From assembly GCF_963422355.1 (NCBI RefSeq), contig NC_085086.1, positions 4,492,158 to 4,556,157 of the forward strand: 64,000 bases of DNA. The letters are read 5' to 3'. The stretch comes from Corticium candelabrum. Taxonomy: Eukaryota; Porifera; Homoscleromorpha; Homosclerophorida; Plakinidae. The notes below the pieces were generated by a model that had not been told where the DNA came from, did not search any database, and saw only the letters and a list, made by a program, of their open reading frames with translations. Position 1 is the stretch's first letter. Each line of letters starts with the position of its first letter. Shown here one piece after another: positions 27,570 to 40,745 of the stretch. A program made the position numbers and the translations under genes.

Positions 27570-27975
27570 TGAAGAATCAAAGTGACTAGCCTCCACCCTG
27601 TCCTGACTCTACTACCTGTCTGTACACCATGATGCAACTTCCATGTACGGACGGGACGGACAAAATAGCACTTATCTATAGATGTTTGGATGGATGGATA
27701 GACAATGGACAGACAGACAGATGGAGAGAAGGACAGACAGAGAGATGGACATACATACATACAGGCAGATGAACAGACAAACAGACCGACGAACAGACAA
27801 TTGGCAGACTTACAGACAGACAGACAAATGGACATACAGACAGACAGACAATGGACAGACAAGTAGACAAACAGACAGAAATATGGACAAACAATGGACA
27901 GACAGACAGAGGACAGACAAAGAGATGGAGATACAAACAGACTGATGGACAGACAGACAGACAGACAGTTGATTG
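27330..27975. repeat. Degenerate ACAG/GATGGACAGACA minisatellite inside the MULE
   Basis: About 600 bp made of CAGACAGA, GATGGACAGA and related units. The frames across it are repeat artefacts. Confidence 0.9.
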
Positions 27976-28094
27976 GCTGACAGATTCATGAATGAAAGAA
28001 GACACTAATCCTGTACAATCCCTCCATCCCTCCACAGTAAAAATCTACATTTTGTATTTTGTTTGAGTTGCTGTCAGACCGTCTGTTCGTGCTT

Positions 28095-28277
28095 CTACCA
28101 ACTTGGTTCAAGCACAGGACACAGAGACGCCAAATTTCCGTGAGAATCACTCTTGTGTGTTACTTGGCTAACTATCAGTAATGAGAACTTGTCTCTTGTG
28201 TCAGTTGGAGTTGTAAAGGAAGGGATGACATCTGACATGTGCTTTAGGAGCATCTTCTTCTGCGTGCAGTTTGGCAT
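28095..28277 (-). CDS. Unrecognised ORF upstream of the Ulp1 frame in the MULE
   Basis: A 60-codon minus-strand frame (MPNCTQKKMLLKHMSDVIPS...) on the same strand as the MULE genes. It may be part of the element's 5' coding region; no domain recognised. Confidence 0.25.
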   Translation of the reverse strand: MPNCTQKKMLLKHMSDVIPSFTTPTDTRDKFSLLIVSQVTHKSDSHGNLASLCPVLEPSW

Positions 28278-28457
28278 GGGAATGGTCTGCTAACCACATA
28301 AATCAGGAATTGAGTATAGCAATTGAGTTTTAGAGCAGCAGTTGAAAAAATTCTTGGTACGTTTCAAATAAATAAATAGATTTTGGGCAAGGATTCACTT
28401 AGCAAGATTGATATTCTAAACATTTGTGTGTAAGCAATGCTAGCATGTATACCTTGG

Positions 28458-29235
28458 TTTTATCAACATTAGCTTAATATTTAATTTAAAGAATTTAGAG
28501 AAATTTTTAGAATAATTTGACGTGTGCTGGTGTGCTGGGTTTGCTAGTTAATTAATTCAACATCTAAAATTTAGTTTCAATTATTTGTCTGTTAATTTGC
28601 AGTTTGATAATGATTTATACAGCCTACATTGATTGATTTATACCGCCAATTTATATATAGTCAATATTATTGTATACAGGCAATATTGATTGATGTATAC
28701 TGTACAGTAAATATTGATTGATATATACATTAGCAATAGTGTTGAGCTTAACCTTGTTTTGAAGACTGGCATTCTCTATTTCAAGTTAGTCAAGAAGCAG
28801 CAAGACGTATGTATATGTGGAAACATGGATTATTTTGGTGACCTTGTTCTTTAGTGTGGACATAGACTTTTTATGGATAAAACCCCATGATGCAACCAGT
28901 GAAATTATTTGGAATGCACTGCTTGTAGATAACAAGGAATTCAAACGAGAACTAAAATGAAGGAGCGAGCAGTAATAGTCTTACTATATCAACCAATATT
29001 GACTGTGTATATCAATCAATATTGACTGGCCGTATAAGATCATATTGACTATATATAAATAGACTGTATAAATCAATCAATGTAGGCTGTAGAAATTATT
29101 ATCAAACTGTAAATTTACAGACAAATATGATTTTAGGTATAATTTTACATGTTGCATAAACTATCAAACCCAACACACCTCAGATTATTCAAAAAAGTTT
29201 TCAATCTTTAAAATTAAGTATTAAATAAATGTTGG
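28458..29235. mobile_element. Foldback-like element: long inverted repeat with exon-like centre
   Basis: About 275 bp at 28458-28735 reappears inverted at about 28985-29235 (shared runs include ACAGCCTACATTGATTGATT and TGCTGGGTTTG-like). The ~240-bp centre carries an acceptor-like TTGTTCTTTAG at 28844-28854 followed by a 34-residue open frame to a TGA (28856-28960; VDIDFLWIKPHDATSEIIWN, then a basic end). Whether that frame is real is open. Confidence 0.7.
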
Positions 29236-29239
29236 AAAA

Positions 29240-30136
29240 GTGAAGTATGTTTTACATTCTTTACATATACTTTACATGTATACGATACATGGTTTGGTTG
29301 CAGCCAATAATACAGAATGAGGATGTGCATGTGTAGAGGTATGGTTGGCGTGTGAGGGTCACCTCGTGATGAATTTGAAGCTAAAGAAGAGATCTCATTC
29401 TAGGAACACTTTCACTTGAGAGAGGACTGCAATTTGCCTCTGTAATTTTTGGAATAAGTTTATTTCTTGTGGCAGGGTACAAGACCTACGATACCACAAA
29501 TATGACTCAATGTTAACTAATTAAGTTGTCAATATTACAGATAATCGTGAAATATTGGATTGGCTACGTGTATCGATCGGTATCGGCTTGTATTGGTCTA
29601 GATTATCAGTTATTGGAGAATAAGTAAAACTGTTTTATCAGTAAAACTTTAGCAAAAAAGGGTTTTTGTACATGTTCCAGTGCAGGCGTGTATGTATGTT
29701 TTGCCTTTAACAGCCAGTGCTGCAAAAATGGTGCAGCTATACTTTTCTGTGGTGTTCTGGACAGCAACAAATGTCCATATATATTGGTCCCTTGAAAATC
29801 AATGGTTCAGCGAGTGTGGTCCATGTCATTACACTGTACAAGTAACCAGTTCATGTACTGTACAGTCTTTTAATTAATTGATTAATTAAATGAAAAATTT
29901 TACTGACGAAATGGCTATGCTTAATATTTTGCATTGTGTGTAGGACATGTGAAGAAGATTGCATATATTTGGAAGGTTGGATCAATGAATGGCATGTCAA
30001 AGTAGTGTTCAGCAAAATCATGCCACTATTCAAGCTGCTAGTGCAACAGCTGTGACATTTGTTTACCAGTTTACGATGCTGTAGAATTCAATTCTAACCA
30101 GTTATAGTCATTACCGGTTGGATATAATAATATAAA
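29240..30136. other. No gene seen
   Basis: AT-rich filler between the foldback element and the CA microsatellite, within the MULE. Confidence 0.4.
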
Positions 30137-30158
30137 TACACAGACACAGACACAGACA

Positions 30159-30247
<89 letters not shown>
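30137..30247. repeat. (CA)n microsatellite
   Basis: Begins with CAGACA units and passes into (CA)n with a single TC interruption. Confidence 0.97.
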
Positions 30248-30248
<1 letters not shown>

Positions 30249-30413
30249 ACATGTATAATAAGCTAGTGTATACTGAGCACTGATAACAATCTGTGGCATA
30301 TCAGTACTGAGTAGCAAGTCAAATAACAACCAGTTTGTAGTTGTGTGTGTACAATGTTGCATTTAGTAACTCTTGCACACTGCTTCAAGTGTGCTTTAGC
30401 GAAATCCGGTTAA

Positions 30414-30668
30414 TTAGTAAAATTCACGTACATATAACTGGGAGACAATGGATTTGGCTTCATGTATTGCTTGGAACTCTTTAATTCCTTCAAGATTGAA
30501 TACGCCAAATAGGAATGCACCGGCTTGAGTGTTGTCTCCAGCCTGCTCATTGATTCTTCCAGCCAGATTTCTGCAGGCAGACTCACTGGGCATCATTGGG
30601 CTACTGTGTGGGTCGCTAAAGTGAGTGGCTTTGGGCACAGTGATGAGCTGGCCCTTCTCTGGACTCAC
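30414..30668 (-). CDS. Unrecognised ORF near the 5' end of the MULE
   Basis: An 84-codon minus-strand frame with protein-like composition (GDNTQAGAFLFGVFNLEGIK) about 300 bp inside the right inverted repeat, i.e. at the 5' end of the transposon's gene set. Could be an accessory exon; function unknown. Confidence 0.3.
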   Translation of the reverse strand: MSPEKGQLITVPKATHFSDPHSSPMMPSESACRNLAGRINEQAGDNTQAGAFLFGVFNLEGIKEFQAIHEAKSIVSQLYVREFY

Positions 30669-31053
30669 TTTAGGAAAGGTCAGTCTCGTACAATCTTGTC
30701 TGTTTAGGTGTCTAGCGGACCTAGATGCATTGAAAAAGAAGTAGGCACGTGATGGAGTGCAGATTGAGTCTCATGTACGTGTGCATAAGTACGGCTTCAC
30801 TGTCTAACCTGCCCTTGAATGTCGTAAAAAAAGAGCTCGAAAACTTGGCAAACATGTCGCGAAATCGAAAAGAGCGCGAAAGAAACAGGCGGGACTAAAC
30901 GCACTTTTGACTGGATTTGGTGCGGATACGTAAAGCCGGCACGTGAAGGACGGGCTTCTGGCACGTGCAGAATACAGCGTATACGGGACGTTTATCCGGG
31001 TACTAAAGAAAGTGGGCCCCAAAAAAAATTCGCCTACTTTTGGGGACACTGCA

Positions 31054-32755
31054 CAGTCCTTCAGCCAACGTCCCGTAGGACCTGGCTTTTATTTTCTAGC
31101 GCGCCGGTCCGCACACCCGCATATAGCTCCACGTGTTCCGGCACGACGAAATATGCATTTTATTGCAATACATAAGATTAAGACTCATCGGCGGTCCCGG
31201 AAGACCTGTGTTACATTGTATGACATACGGGCTCGTTGTTCGAACACCTGCCAAGTCAACAGCCAACTCAACTACGCACTGCAACACCGTTGAGTCGACA
31301 CACCACTAGACGCCTTCTTACTAGAAGCTTGTCTACCGTGCTATCATCGTATGGTGTTTTCAGTAAAGTAGCTTCTTTGAGACGGCCGTGTGCTCATATC
31401 TACGAATGCCACTTGTTGTAATCACCTTGCATTCCCGCTGATGCTAACGTCAAAGCCACGCCAGATTCGGCAGTGACTGAATGTAAGGCTACTGTACACA
31501 CTGTTCAACTTGTCAAACTACTTGCTAGCGTATTCTACTGTCTAGCTTTTGGCTAATTAAATGTTGATCTATATACTATACATGTCTTGAAAAGAATTGT
31601 CTGATTTAATACACAACGCAGGTCTGTATCACAGCAACAAATTAGACTATTGAACATGTCTACTACAGTATATTCAGGTAATGACTGTGCAGCAATTAGT
31701 CAACTAATCAATTAATTTGATAACTATCTATTAATAATAAACTGCAGTTACATGCCTTATAATTATTGGAAATTGATCTCATTTGTATATACTTGTAGTA
31801 CATACTCATTATTCCTCTAGTAAATGAATTTATGGTCGTATGATAGTGATATTTGATAATAATTAATACTGAGTGATTATTGTTCACATTTGTGACACAA
31901 GCAAGACTATGGGTTGATTTGATTTCAATTTTCTGGATCTCTGCAGTCGTGACACATCTAGTACAAGACTGGCAATCTCTGCCAGGATGGACACTTTCTC
32001 CACATTTTCTCTTCCCATAGTAGATGCACACGTAGAGTATGTATTAAAATGCATCAACAAGCAGTTCAGCCTCTACATCTCTTCAACATCAATCCCCTTG
32101 GCTACTTATGACTCCTTATATTATCAAAACACTTACAACTATTAGCAAACTCGAAAATAAATTTGATAAAGTTACAGAAGAACAGAACAAGCGAACATTA
32201 GCTAGGAACTTATATTACAAAGAAGTAAAGGAATATCGCAACTCGTTGAAAACAGCACTCAGCGCAAAGAAATTTCAACGGAGTAGCGCTATCCCACCTT
32301 GAAAGACTGCTGAGGCGCAGAACCGCTGTTCCTACTTGACGATTTCTTACTCCCATTACTGCACAGTGCGTCAAGTTTGGGGTCAGAATCCTCCCGTGTT
32401 GGTAGATGCACACCAGATTTTAGAATGCAGTAAAACGCGATCACATGCCCTCTTTACAATTTACTAGGTTGTTGGTGTAAAAACGCCAAGAGACGGCAGT
32501 GTACTAAAAAACTAGCGAGACGCTACCACGTGATTAGTCGCAAATACACCATTCTATCGTCAGTTTTATTGGATAAGACTTAGCCAATATGTTGTCCTTT
32601 ACGTGCACATCTTCTACAGACAGTAATCTTCGTCCTAGTGTCCTTCTTTCCAGTAGATTTCCGAACGCAACCACGCCTAAAAAGGCGAAAAGCTCCCGGA
32701 TATAAAATTGATTCTAGCCTCGCCCCCGCAAAACCAAGCCTTGGCTGACGGACTG
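31054..32755. mobile_element. 1.7-kb TIR element, copy 1
   Basis: Starts CAGTCCTTCAGCCAA and ends TTGGCTGACGGACTG, an inverted pair. The matching site beside gene B (near 52766) lacks it. It is the same family as 53113-55483 in opposite orientation. A frame shared by both copies codes a Ser-rich stretch and a helix (32050-32302 here: TTISKLENKFDKVTEEQNKR). On the other strand a Cys-rich string (RDCQSCTRC) is shared too. No transposase core found. No clear target duplication. Confidence 0.8.
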
Positions 32756-32759
32756 TCCT

Positions 32760-33734
32760 TGCAAAAACGATTATATAATTATATTTTATCTACTACAGAG
32801 AGTATAGTTTTAAAATATTTTTTCACTCGTGTTCTTGTGTGATTGCATCAAGGCTGCGTTTTGAGCTCCATACAATGCCTACTGTACTAAGTATATAAAT
32901 TTAGTCTTTCGTAACAGATTGGTAGCCTCGGCCTCCCAGACTCGTGTTGCGAAGATTCAAAATCGTTTTCTGCACACGGGTCTGGAAGGACAAATCTAGC
33001 CGGTTGAAGAGTTACAACATGTCGTATGGCTAATTCACAACAAGACTCGGACCTAAATTTGCACGATGGTGAAAGAGCATGGTAAGGCAATGTCGAGTCT
33101 GTTTTACCAACGATGGTCAACTTGCAGCTTCTGATCTAAGCTGGTGACGTATGAAAACAAGTTGCCTCAACATTTGAAGGATTACTTTCAGCTATAAGCA
33201 AGTATGTAACATGTTTTTAATAATTGACACACTGCATGCCTAGTTGAACTTTTCAGTATATGCTATATAGATATGAATCTACTATTTTACTCGGATGAGA
33301 AACACCTTCCTTTTTCTGCTGCAGTTTGTCAGTGGAGTAACAGCAGTTCCTGCGATGGGATTCCACTTGCCGGATAGCATCAGTGTTTCAATATCTGGTA
33401 ACGTTATCTTAGCTAAACTGCTCGACTTGTGCCATGATATTGCAGCTCCCTAATAACTGCAATTTGTATGACGAGTTTACTGACGTAGTCAAGACAGACA
33501 CTGGCCTTCAAACGATGGGTTTTGGCATTGTATAACTAGGACACATTTAAATTTTGCACTACTTTCTTTGCAATTTAAATAAGTTTTTGGTAGATGCATG
33601 TTTGGTTCTATGGTTATTGTGTTAGAATGCTGTAAGGAATTGTATAGCAAATCCCTTTTAGAATTTTGCACCAGTTTAAATATAGTCTCTGTTTCCTTTT
33701 GATTTTTGATAGTTAACCTATGGTTGTGCTAGAC

Positions 33735-33770
<36 letters not shown>
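32760..33770. repeat. Duplicated segment S, copy 1
   Basis: Aligns with 52767-53112 joined to 55484-56130. The break in the second copy is a TIR element insertion. Both copies end in a (TA)n tract and share the CACACGGGTCTGGAAG-like block. I see no convincing coding sequence. Confidence 0.8.
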
Positions 33771-33775
<5 letters not shown>

Positions 33776-34189
33776 ATTTAAGAGGCAATTAGTTGGGTTT
33801 GAAAGTCATCTACTAGGTTCTCAACATCGCCCCTTTGACGATGAGCTAAAATGTCATGACACAAATTTATTTGAGTTTCGTGAACATGCACGTGCAACTT
33901 GACCTAAAATGATAGACGTACAAACAGTGTCGTTACGCGGTTAATTAGCGTTCACATATAAATTTCGCGTGCGTGTTCAAGCGACAAGTTCCATCTTGAA
34001 ACAGCAAGCAACGCAAAATGTCCAGTCTTTATCGTTCGTGCAACGGCACGGCACATCTTTCTAAGTTTGAGCTTTTACGATATTTGTTCCTGTACTAGCT
34101 CATTGCGCTGAAGAAGTAATTTGCAGCAAAACAACTATCAAAAAGAGTAGAAATCAATTACCTTATCGAAAGTCAAGTAGATACTTGCG
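33771..34189. other. No gene seen
   Basis: Unique sequence between the (TA)n tract and the palindromic MITE. Confidence 0.4.
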
Positions 34190-34272
34190 TAGCCTCGAAC
34201 TTCCAGACCAGAAATGTGCGAATCGCAAGAACTCGCGCTTTGTGCGTTTTCTGGTCTGGAAATTCGAGGCTA
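34190..34272. mobile_element. 83-bp palindromic MITE next to the orphan exon
   Basis: The two arms (TAGCCTCGAACTTCCAGACC at the left, its near-complement ending GGCTA at the right) can form a hairpin over almost the whole length. It sits 4 bp from the orphan exon's donor. Probably a TA-target MITE. Confidence 0.6.
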
Positions 34273-34276
34273 ACAC

Positions 34277-34333
34277 AAGCTTGACGCTTCCTGTTGGCAT
34301 CTCGACGTGATTGAGTAGAATCGCAGCTGCAAG
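34277..34333 (-). pseudogene. Orphan NTR linker exon: relic of a third paralogue
   Basis: This 57-bp segment has exactly the length of exon 9728-9784 (gene A) and 46012-46068 (gene B), with an AG acceptor and GT donor still in place. It reads CSCDSTQSRRDANRKRQAC against CSCDSTQTRQDANKKQHAG in gene A. No other exon of the gene is recognisable nearby. A CACTA-like element starts about 0.5 kb away. Confidence 0.8.
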
Positions 34334-35190
34334 CTAACGTACCAAAATAAAGAAAGCCTAAAATTCTCTTATGTTTGAATGGTTTCAATTAGATTTATTA
34401 TTAATTAAATTAAAATCTTTCCTATCTTTAGGAGATAGTTAAAGGAACACTTCACCGAATGCGCACGCGCAGTAGTCGTTAGCGTATGAGCTTTGGACCG
34501 ACCGCTTGCTGCGTTGCGCGGCGCTTTGTGTTGGTCTTGCTTTCCGAGGCCAACTACGAGAGCACAGAAGAGACGGGTCAGGACGCTTCAGGCGACTCCA
34601 ACATTGAAAGAGAACAAGTTACAGTTCATAAGCGACCCAGTGGTTCCTAGACGTTGGAGACTTCACATGAATCGTCTCCAGCGACTTGCAATTGCTTGTT
34701 AGTTCACACTATACTATAGTGCAGAATTCGACGTTGTGACGCGTCTGTTTGACGTCGTAGAGGGGCCGTGTTGTATTAGCAGCCGACGACTGTAATGTGA
34801 AAAGGCTGAAGCTCACTGGGCACATGGAATGCGACACAAAACCCATCTAACCCGACATGTGTTATGCATGGGTTTCTGTCGATCGATAAAGTAAAACCCA
34901 TAGAAAACACAACAGGAAACGTTACAAACATAACATGGGTTTTAGTCGACGCATGCGCAGCTGTTATTGCTGCATGAGACAGACAGAGTAGCTAGAATTC
35001 CTAGACATTTGTAGATTGCACTCACCTAGTCACCTAGTCTAAGTATAACTATTTAATGGAGCTCTGTAGACCGCGTATATGCCTACGCGTATACGAAAAC
35101 GTGTGTACGTCTAGACGAAAACGCATCATTTCCAAAACCTGTCGGAAACAGCAAAAACCCTCATGAAACAAGCAAAACCCACATTAGTTG

Positions 35191-36328
35191 CTAGCAATCA
35201 TATTATAGTTGCGCGCCAAAGCTGCATATCGCTTAGTTGGCTAGAACGATGGCAGAAATGCAGGTAATACGTCTCTACAGCCATGCAAGATTGCTTCTGT
35301 CTGTGTTCTCCACTGATTCTCTACATTGTCCTAATCGTGTTCATGCATTGGCAGATGAAATCCAGCAATTGTAATCGATGGATTCTTTCCTCGCGATCGA
35401 GATGTGTATCTCCACCCAAAGATCTCTTCCAAATCTAGGTCTGCAGCCAGCGAATTCGACAAGCCAGCGGCAGCAACAAGGGCTCGTACAAGCAGACCGT
35501 TGTACGTAGAAAAGGAAGATCCCAGGTGACACAATTTGTTTTCTAGATAAAGAATCCCTTAGGTGCTGAATTTTTAGCTATTTTACTCGTTTTTTGGCCC
35601 AGCATCGCTGATGGCACAAACTCCCGGATATGAAGCGGGAAAAACCATTAATAAGATAATTATAAACTGTAAGCTGGCGCACTAGTGTTGTGAGTCTTCG
35701 AGGCTACAATATAATATTGTTAGTTATATTACGGCCTTGATGTAACCTTTGAAATAATATAAAAATCTCTACCATATGTACAAAAACCCATATCGAGTTG
35801 CGAAACCACCAAGAGGAACACACCGCTCATCGGACGCCCACAAATGGATTCAACACACCTGCGAGTGTCTCTTTCAAGGACCCGGAACAACGTCGCAAAA
35901 TTATAAAGTGCCTTCGACATCGGCAGCCATGCCGCCCAGCTCCTCGAACTTCGCCAGGCTCTTGGGACTTGGGGTTCCCGGACGTTCCTGTAGTGGATGG
36001 AGGTCCAAGGCCATCCAAAGTAAGAAAGATTGAGCTTCCAGAAACATCTGGAGAAGAACTGAGATGGAACTCTGACTAAATATTGAGCAGTAGTGCTAGC
36101 CAACGTCTAGTAAGTAACAGTTATCAGTACGTATAGATAACTACTTTAAATCTGCTATCAACAATAGAATAGATGCTGCTGTGCACATAAAGCTGCTGTC
36201 TTCACAAGAAATGGAGAGATGGCCAGTCTTAGTAAATAAACATCAACATTACAAGCGAAAATTTCCAGCTAGACAAAGCTTCAGGTATGACAGAATTTAT
36301 ATAAAAGCCACCAGACTTTGCAATAGAC
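35191..36328. other. CACTA interior with unrecognised ORFs
   Basis: Frames on the minus strand (35331-35534) and plus strand (35798-36079, DPEQRRKIIKCLRHRQ) look protein-like but match nothing I recognise. Overlapping frames on both strands make chance likely. Confidence 0.25.
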
Positions 36329-36362
36329 TGACAGACAGATAGACATACAGACAGATAGACAG

Positions 36363-36447
<85 letters not shown>
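36329..36447. repeat. ACAG / (CA)n microsatellite
   Basis: Short ACAG/ATAG units pass into about 80 bp of pure (CA)n. Confidence 0.97.
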
Positions 36448-36449
<2 letters not shown>

Positions 36450-36713
36450 CCTACAAACAGGCAAACTAACAGACACACAGACATGCCTACGAACAAGCAA
36501 ACAAACAGCTATAAGTTGCTAATTGTCAGCAATCCACTGTTTTTAATCATCACTCCATCTTCTCTGAGCGACGCTAACTACTATGTTCATGTGAACCTCA
36601 TCAATTCTATTGGACTCCCTCTTCTCATGCTTTGGACATCGAATTTCAGCATAGAAATTAACACGCACAGGCTTGCTCTTGTCTGTAGGATCATTGCCCA
36701 CCACTCTACCATA

Positions 36714-39700
36714 CTATAGTTCATTTTGGTCACCTATTATCAACACCATGTCATTGACCACCACATAAACTGGTACCACAACTGCTTTTGAGTCAGTCAC
36801 AGGAAATGGTCGCATGAGATCAGGCAACAAGAAATACTTTCCATCAAGCCGCTGTCCCACTACCGGCATCAGAATTGCTTTTCGCATCAGTTTCTCGGCC
36901 AAAATATGTACTCTTGACCGATTTGGCAACACAGTAATGCAGCCAGTGGCTTAGTGCATGCCAACTTGTCGATACAAATCACTTTCTACAACTACTGTTT
37001 ACGCTTCTCCAACACGCACAGACTATAATCTGCAACTTTCGATGACAGACTCTCTCTCACCACAAATGCCTGATATAACTGCAGCGTCTCCTGACTGAAA
37101 TGTCAAATTAGGAGAAATGCAAGGTACAATTATCTTTCCTGCAATTTCCATACCCAACCTTCTCGGATTCGATCTGAATGCTTGTGTACAACGCAAACAA
37201 GACATCAGTGAGTTAAGAATGTCTCCTTCAATCTGTATGGAGTGCAAGGCACCAATCAGAATTGGAGACTTTCTGTACTCAGAGTAGATGCACTTGCTAG
37301 TGTCTTGGCTCACAACTAAAACCAAATCCAAATAGATGAATTTAGAATCAAACTCCAACATAATACAGAAACTGACCAATCCATTTGTGTCTCTTAGTAC
37401 ATCTGGTTCAAGAGTGAAATCAGGGGGCTGTCTAGAATGACTAGACAAAAATTCTCTCTGTACTTCAAAATATGCTATAGCGTGCTCAATGTTATTGCAG
37501 TTGTGTATAGTCTTGGTGTACCGTTAAACTGCTCTCTCAAAAACATAGCACCAATAATTGTCCAGGCTGCCAAAGCGGTGAACACAGTCCTTCAAATAGA
37601 TCAAATTGTGCACAACTACCGTACATGCCCTCAGACCGTAACTATCTTTCAGCAAAATGTTGTGACGTAAACAAAATCGATGTACTGCATTTCGCCGCCT
37701 CTTCTGTCCATCCATCACGTCCAGAACCAAATATGTACTCAACAATTCGTGCAATGTATTGCCATATTGCAAAGTCTGCTGTTGAGACAATATCATGTAG
37801 CAGCACTTCTGACACAGGGAATGCAAACTTCTGCCATTCCTTAGCTACAACATATTAACATTTAGATTCTGATGCTTTTGGTATACCCACGCTTGCCACC
37901 TTTCCAAAATCCAGCATGCAGTACATTCGTTGGTATTCGAGACGCCTTCATCTCTATAACATTACAGAAAATCGATTAGACATTACAAATAAACAATAAT
38001 TGCTAATGTAACAAAAAGCCTCAATACCAGCAGTCCGTGGGAACAAAGCTAATTTCTCAGACAGAATTTTCAGCTTTTGTGGGCTAGTTGCATCCATGGG
38101 ATCAACTTCTTTCTCTTCATCGAACATCAAATGAACGTTGTGTTTAACAACACCCAATGGAAGGCAATGTTGAGCATCGATAACAAACTCTCTTGTGAAG
38201 TCAAACCCATATAAGTAATAAAGCTGGTGAAGAATGGTGGTTTCTTTAAAACCCAACTCCTTTGCACAGCTTTGTCTGACAGTTTGCCTTTCTTTCTGAT
38301 CAACACTTTCAAGAGATGATAACAACTCCTTACAAAGTTGCCTCTTCTCAGCAGGGTAACGAGACAATTTGCAATAATTGCCATAATAATAGTGATTACC
38401 TCCCATTGGCATCTTTCCTAAAACAAGAAAAATTAATATCTAGTCTAATAGTTTTAAAACTATATCACAAAAAACTAATTAGAACCTTCTATACTGCAAA
38501 ATCAACATGTTCTTTGTCCACAAAAAATTCCCTTTGAGATCTCACATTGGGCAACATGATCTCCAGTCCACAACAGCATCAAATGACGAAGTTTTGCTGG
38601 TCCTGCTGGAAGTTCTGGTAAGGATAAGGAATATTGGACATCAATGCCTACAATTACAAAGCGTAACTGCAGCAACCATTTGCAGACATTTTAAGGCATA
38701 ATTTAAACCAACCGTCAATGAAACCATCCACAATCTCATCACAAAGCGGAGATAGAAATGGATCTATGATATTGCTCTCTTCTTGGGTAGTATTTAAGTG
38801 AATACAAAGCCAAAAACATAAACTTTGATGGTATGGCCTCTGTCTGTTTTGGAAATTGTAGCTATAGTAACCGAGATGGTGGCTAGGAAAGAATTAATGT
38901 CAACATAGAACACCTTATCTCGATTACACACAACCGACCATACTACTTTGTACATGATCAGATGACATTAGAAAAAAGAAAATGCACAGACAACTTACAT
39001 ATTCCACTAACACTGACACTTTACCAATATTGAATAGTATTAATTAATACTCAGTATAGATACTTAGTTCTCAAATATTGGTTACCTTACCACAGCCATG
39101 AGATGGTTTATTGAAAGGCTGCCACCCATTCCAATGGCCTGCAACAGATATGCATGATGATACCAATACTTGACACATCATTTTCGACTGCATTTTTACC
39201 AATATATGCTATGTTTCTTGGATCACCTCTTTTGGTAGACAAAATTACTTTGTTGTAGTGGTAGCAAAGTAGACAACAAACTTGTCTGGAGTCTGAAGTG
39301 ATGTCTACTGGTGATGCCAATATTTCTGCTGCAGACAATATGCCCTGACAGCCAATGGTCTCACATCTTAATTAAAGGTAAAGGCCACTCTTACATGAAT
39401 ACAAGAAGACAATAAATACAAGTAATGCTTCAACACATGAGCCACACTGCCGAACACCTTTTCATAATCCCAGAAATATGAAAGCTTGTCAAACCTCACT
39501 CCATCACATGCTTCCTTCTTACAAGGATATCTCCAGGAGTTCCTTCATTCCTGACACAATCGAATTCATTGTGACAGGAATTCGATTCATTCCTGTCACA
39601 ATGAAGCCAATGATCACGTTCCTTCCAGTGTGTCAACATCTTCTCACACATCGCTTTCTGTTGAGTCCATGCTTTGACTTTACCGATCAAACTCAAATAG

Positions 39701-40275
39701 TAGTACTTTACAGAACCAGGTCTACCGCAGTGTCTGCACAATGCAATATCACTATCCAAAATGTCAGAGTGGCATGGGTGATCTTCGTGAAGGCAAATGT
39801 AGTAAACTCTCGGTGGAATACAACCAGCATCTCCTAAAGCCTTCTGTACAGCAGACCACAATTCAGGTAGTTGAGATCTCTCATCAAGTATTTGTCTGTT
39901 GGACCATTTTAAAATGTCTTCAAAACATTTGTTGGACATTTTGTGTTTATCCTTTAAACTTAAAAGTTCCAGAAGTGTTTCATACCTACCAGGATTTTCA
40001 AGTTTATCTTTACCACTGTTAATATCGGAAACAGTGTCACTTGCATCACTATAAGGAATGCTCCCATTAGATGCCACAGCTATCTCATCCTCTTCTACAC
40101 TACTTTCGTTGAGAGAACTGCAAGCATTAGCATCCAAATGTTCCTGATCAATGTTACATAAATGCCTATGTGCAGTAGTCTTTGACACTGGTTTAAAATT
40201 GCAAATGGAACATGGGCAATGACAGTGCTGTTTAGAAGCATTTTCACAATCACAAGTTATTGAGTCCATATTCAC
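36714..40275 (-). pseudogene. CACTA (Tnp2-like) transposase, degenerate
   Basis: Minus-strand pieces line up with one CACTA transposase. 39496-40275 is the N-terminus: a Cys/His cluster (CPCSICNF, then HRHLC), the LLELLSLKDKHKMSNK helix and CRHCGRPGSVKYYYLSL. A frameshift near 39490 leads into GVRFDKLSYFWD. 37954-38412 holds YPAEKRQL and FVIDAQHCLPLGVVKHNV, matching the family's D-x-MH motif. 37524-37826 ends in NYWCYVFERAV, then a stop replaces one codon before the frame goes on at 37023-37448; 36714-36932 is the tail. At least four stops or shifts, so inactive. Confidence 0.75.
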
Positions 40276-40649
40276 ACTCCGATCACTACAAACACGTTTC
40301 GCACTAGAAGTTCCTTTAAAACCAGTGCAGACATGTACAAGTTACACAATGCACCTGACAGAGCAATGTGCCAACTGAAACTAACTCTCATGGTTCCTTT
40401 CATGGGCACTCATGTCTTTAGACACATGAAGTCTGAATCAAACAAAACTACGACCAGCTGCCTCCAAACTATCAATGTGTATAGCCTACAGGCAACCGCC
40501 AAAACCTACTTACACACTCAGACAAAGTATGTTTCCTCAGGTCTCTTATCAACCTATTAGACTATTAAGTTTGTTCTAAATTGCCAGCTGGTATTACAAC
40601 AACCAATCAGGGCTGACTACTAAAGAAGGCCGACACGAGACAAGAGCAT

Positions 40650-40745
40650 ACACCACATGAGGATCCAAATCTCACCTATCAACATGAAGATCCAAATCCC
40701 ACCAATCAACATGAGGATCCGCATTCCACCAATCACAGTGTGGCT
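40650..40745. repeat. Short minisatellite
   Basis: Three to four copies of a ~28-bp unit containing ACATGARGATCCAAATC and CCACCAATCA, lying between the two divergent genes of the CACTA element, where their promoters would be. Confidence 0.7.

Noticed and set aside
27330..27975. CRISPR-like spacing of short repeats
   Set aside because: Units are variable and contiguous without unique spacers, and the genome is an animal's; this is a minisatellite.
27183..28035. Cys/Ser/Leu-rich frames of 119-137 codons
   Set aside because: They follow the degenerate CAGACAGA minisatellite, with the same composition in several frames.
30943..31293. Protein-like frame containing YSVYGTFIR and KKVGPKKNSP, echoed at 20559-20795
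   Set aside because: Both are readings of the 73-bp inverted repeats of the MULE, conserved as DNA, not as protein.
39540..39605. Short palindrome around GAATTCATTGTGACAGGAATTC
   Set aside because: It lies inside the coding frame of the CACTA transposase and is too short and imperfect to call a separate element.
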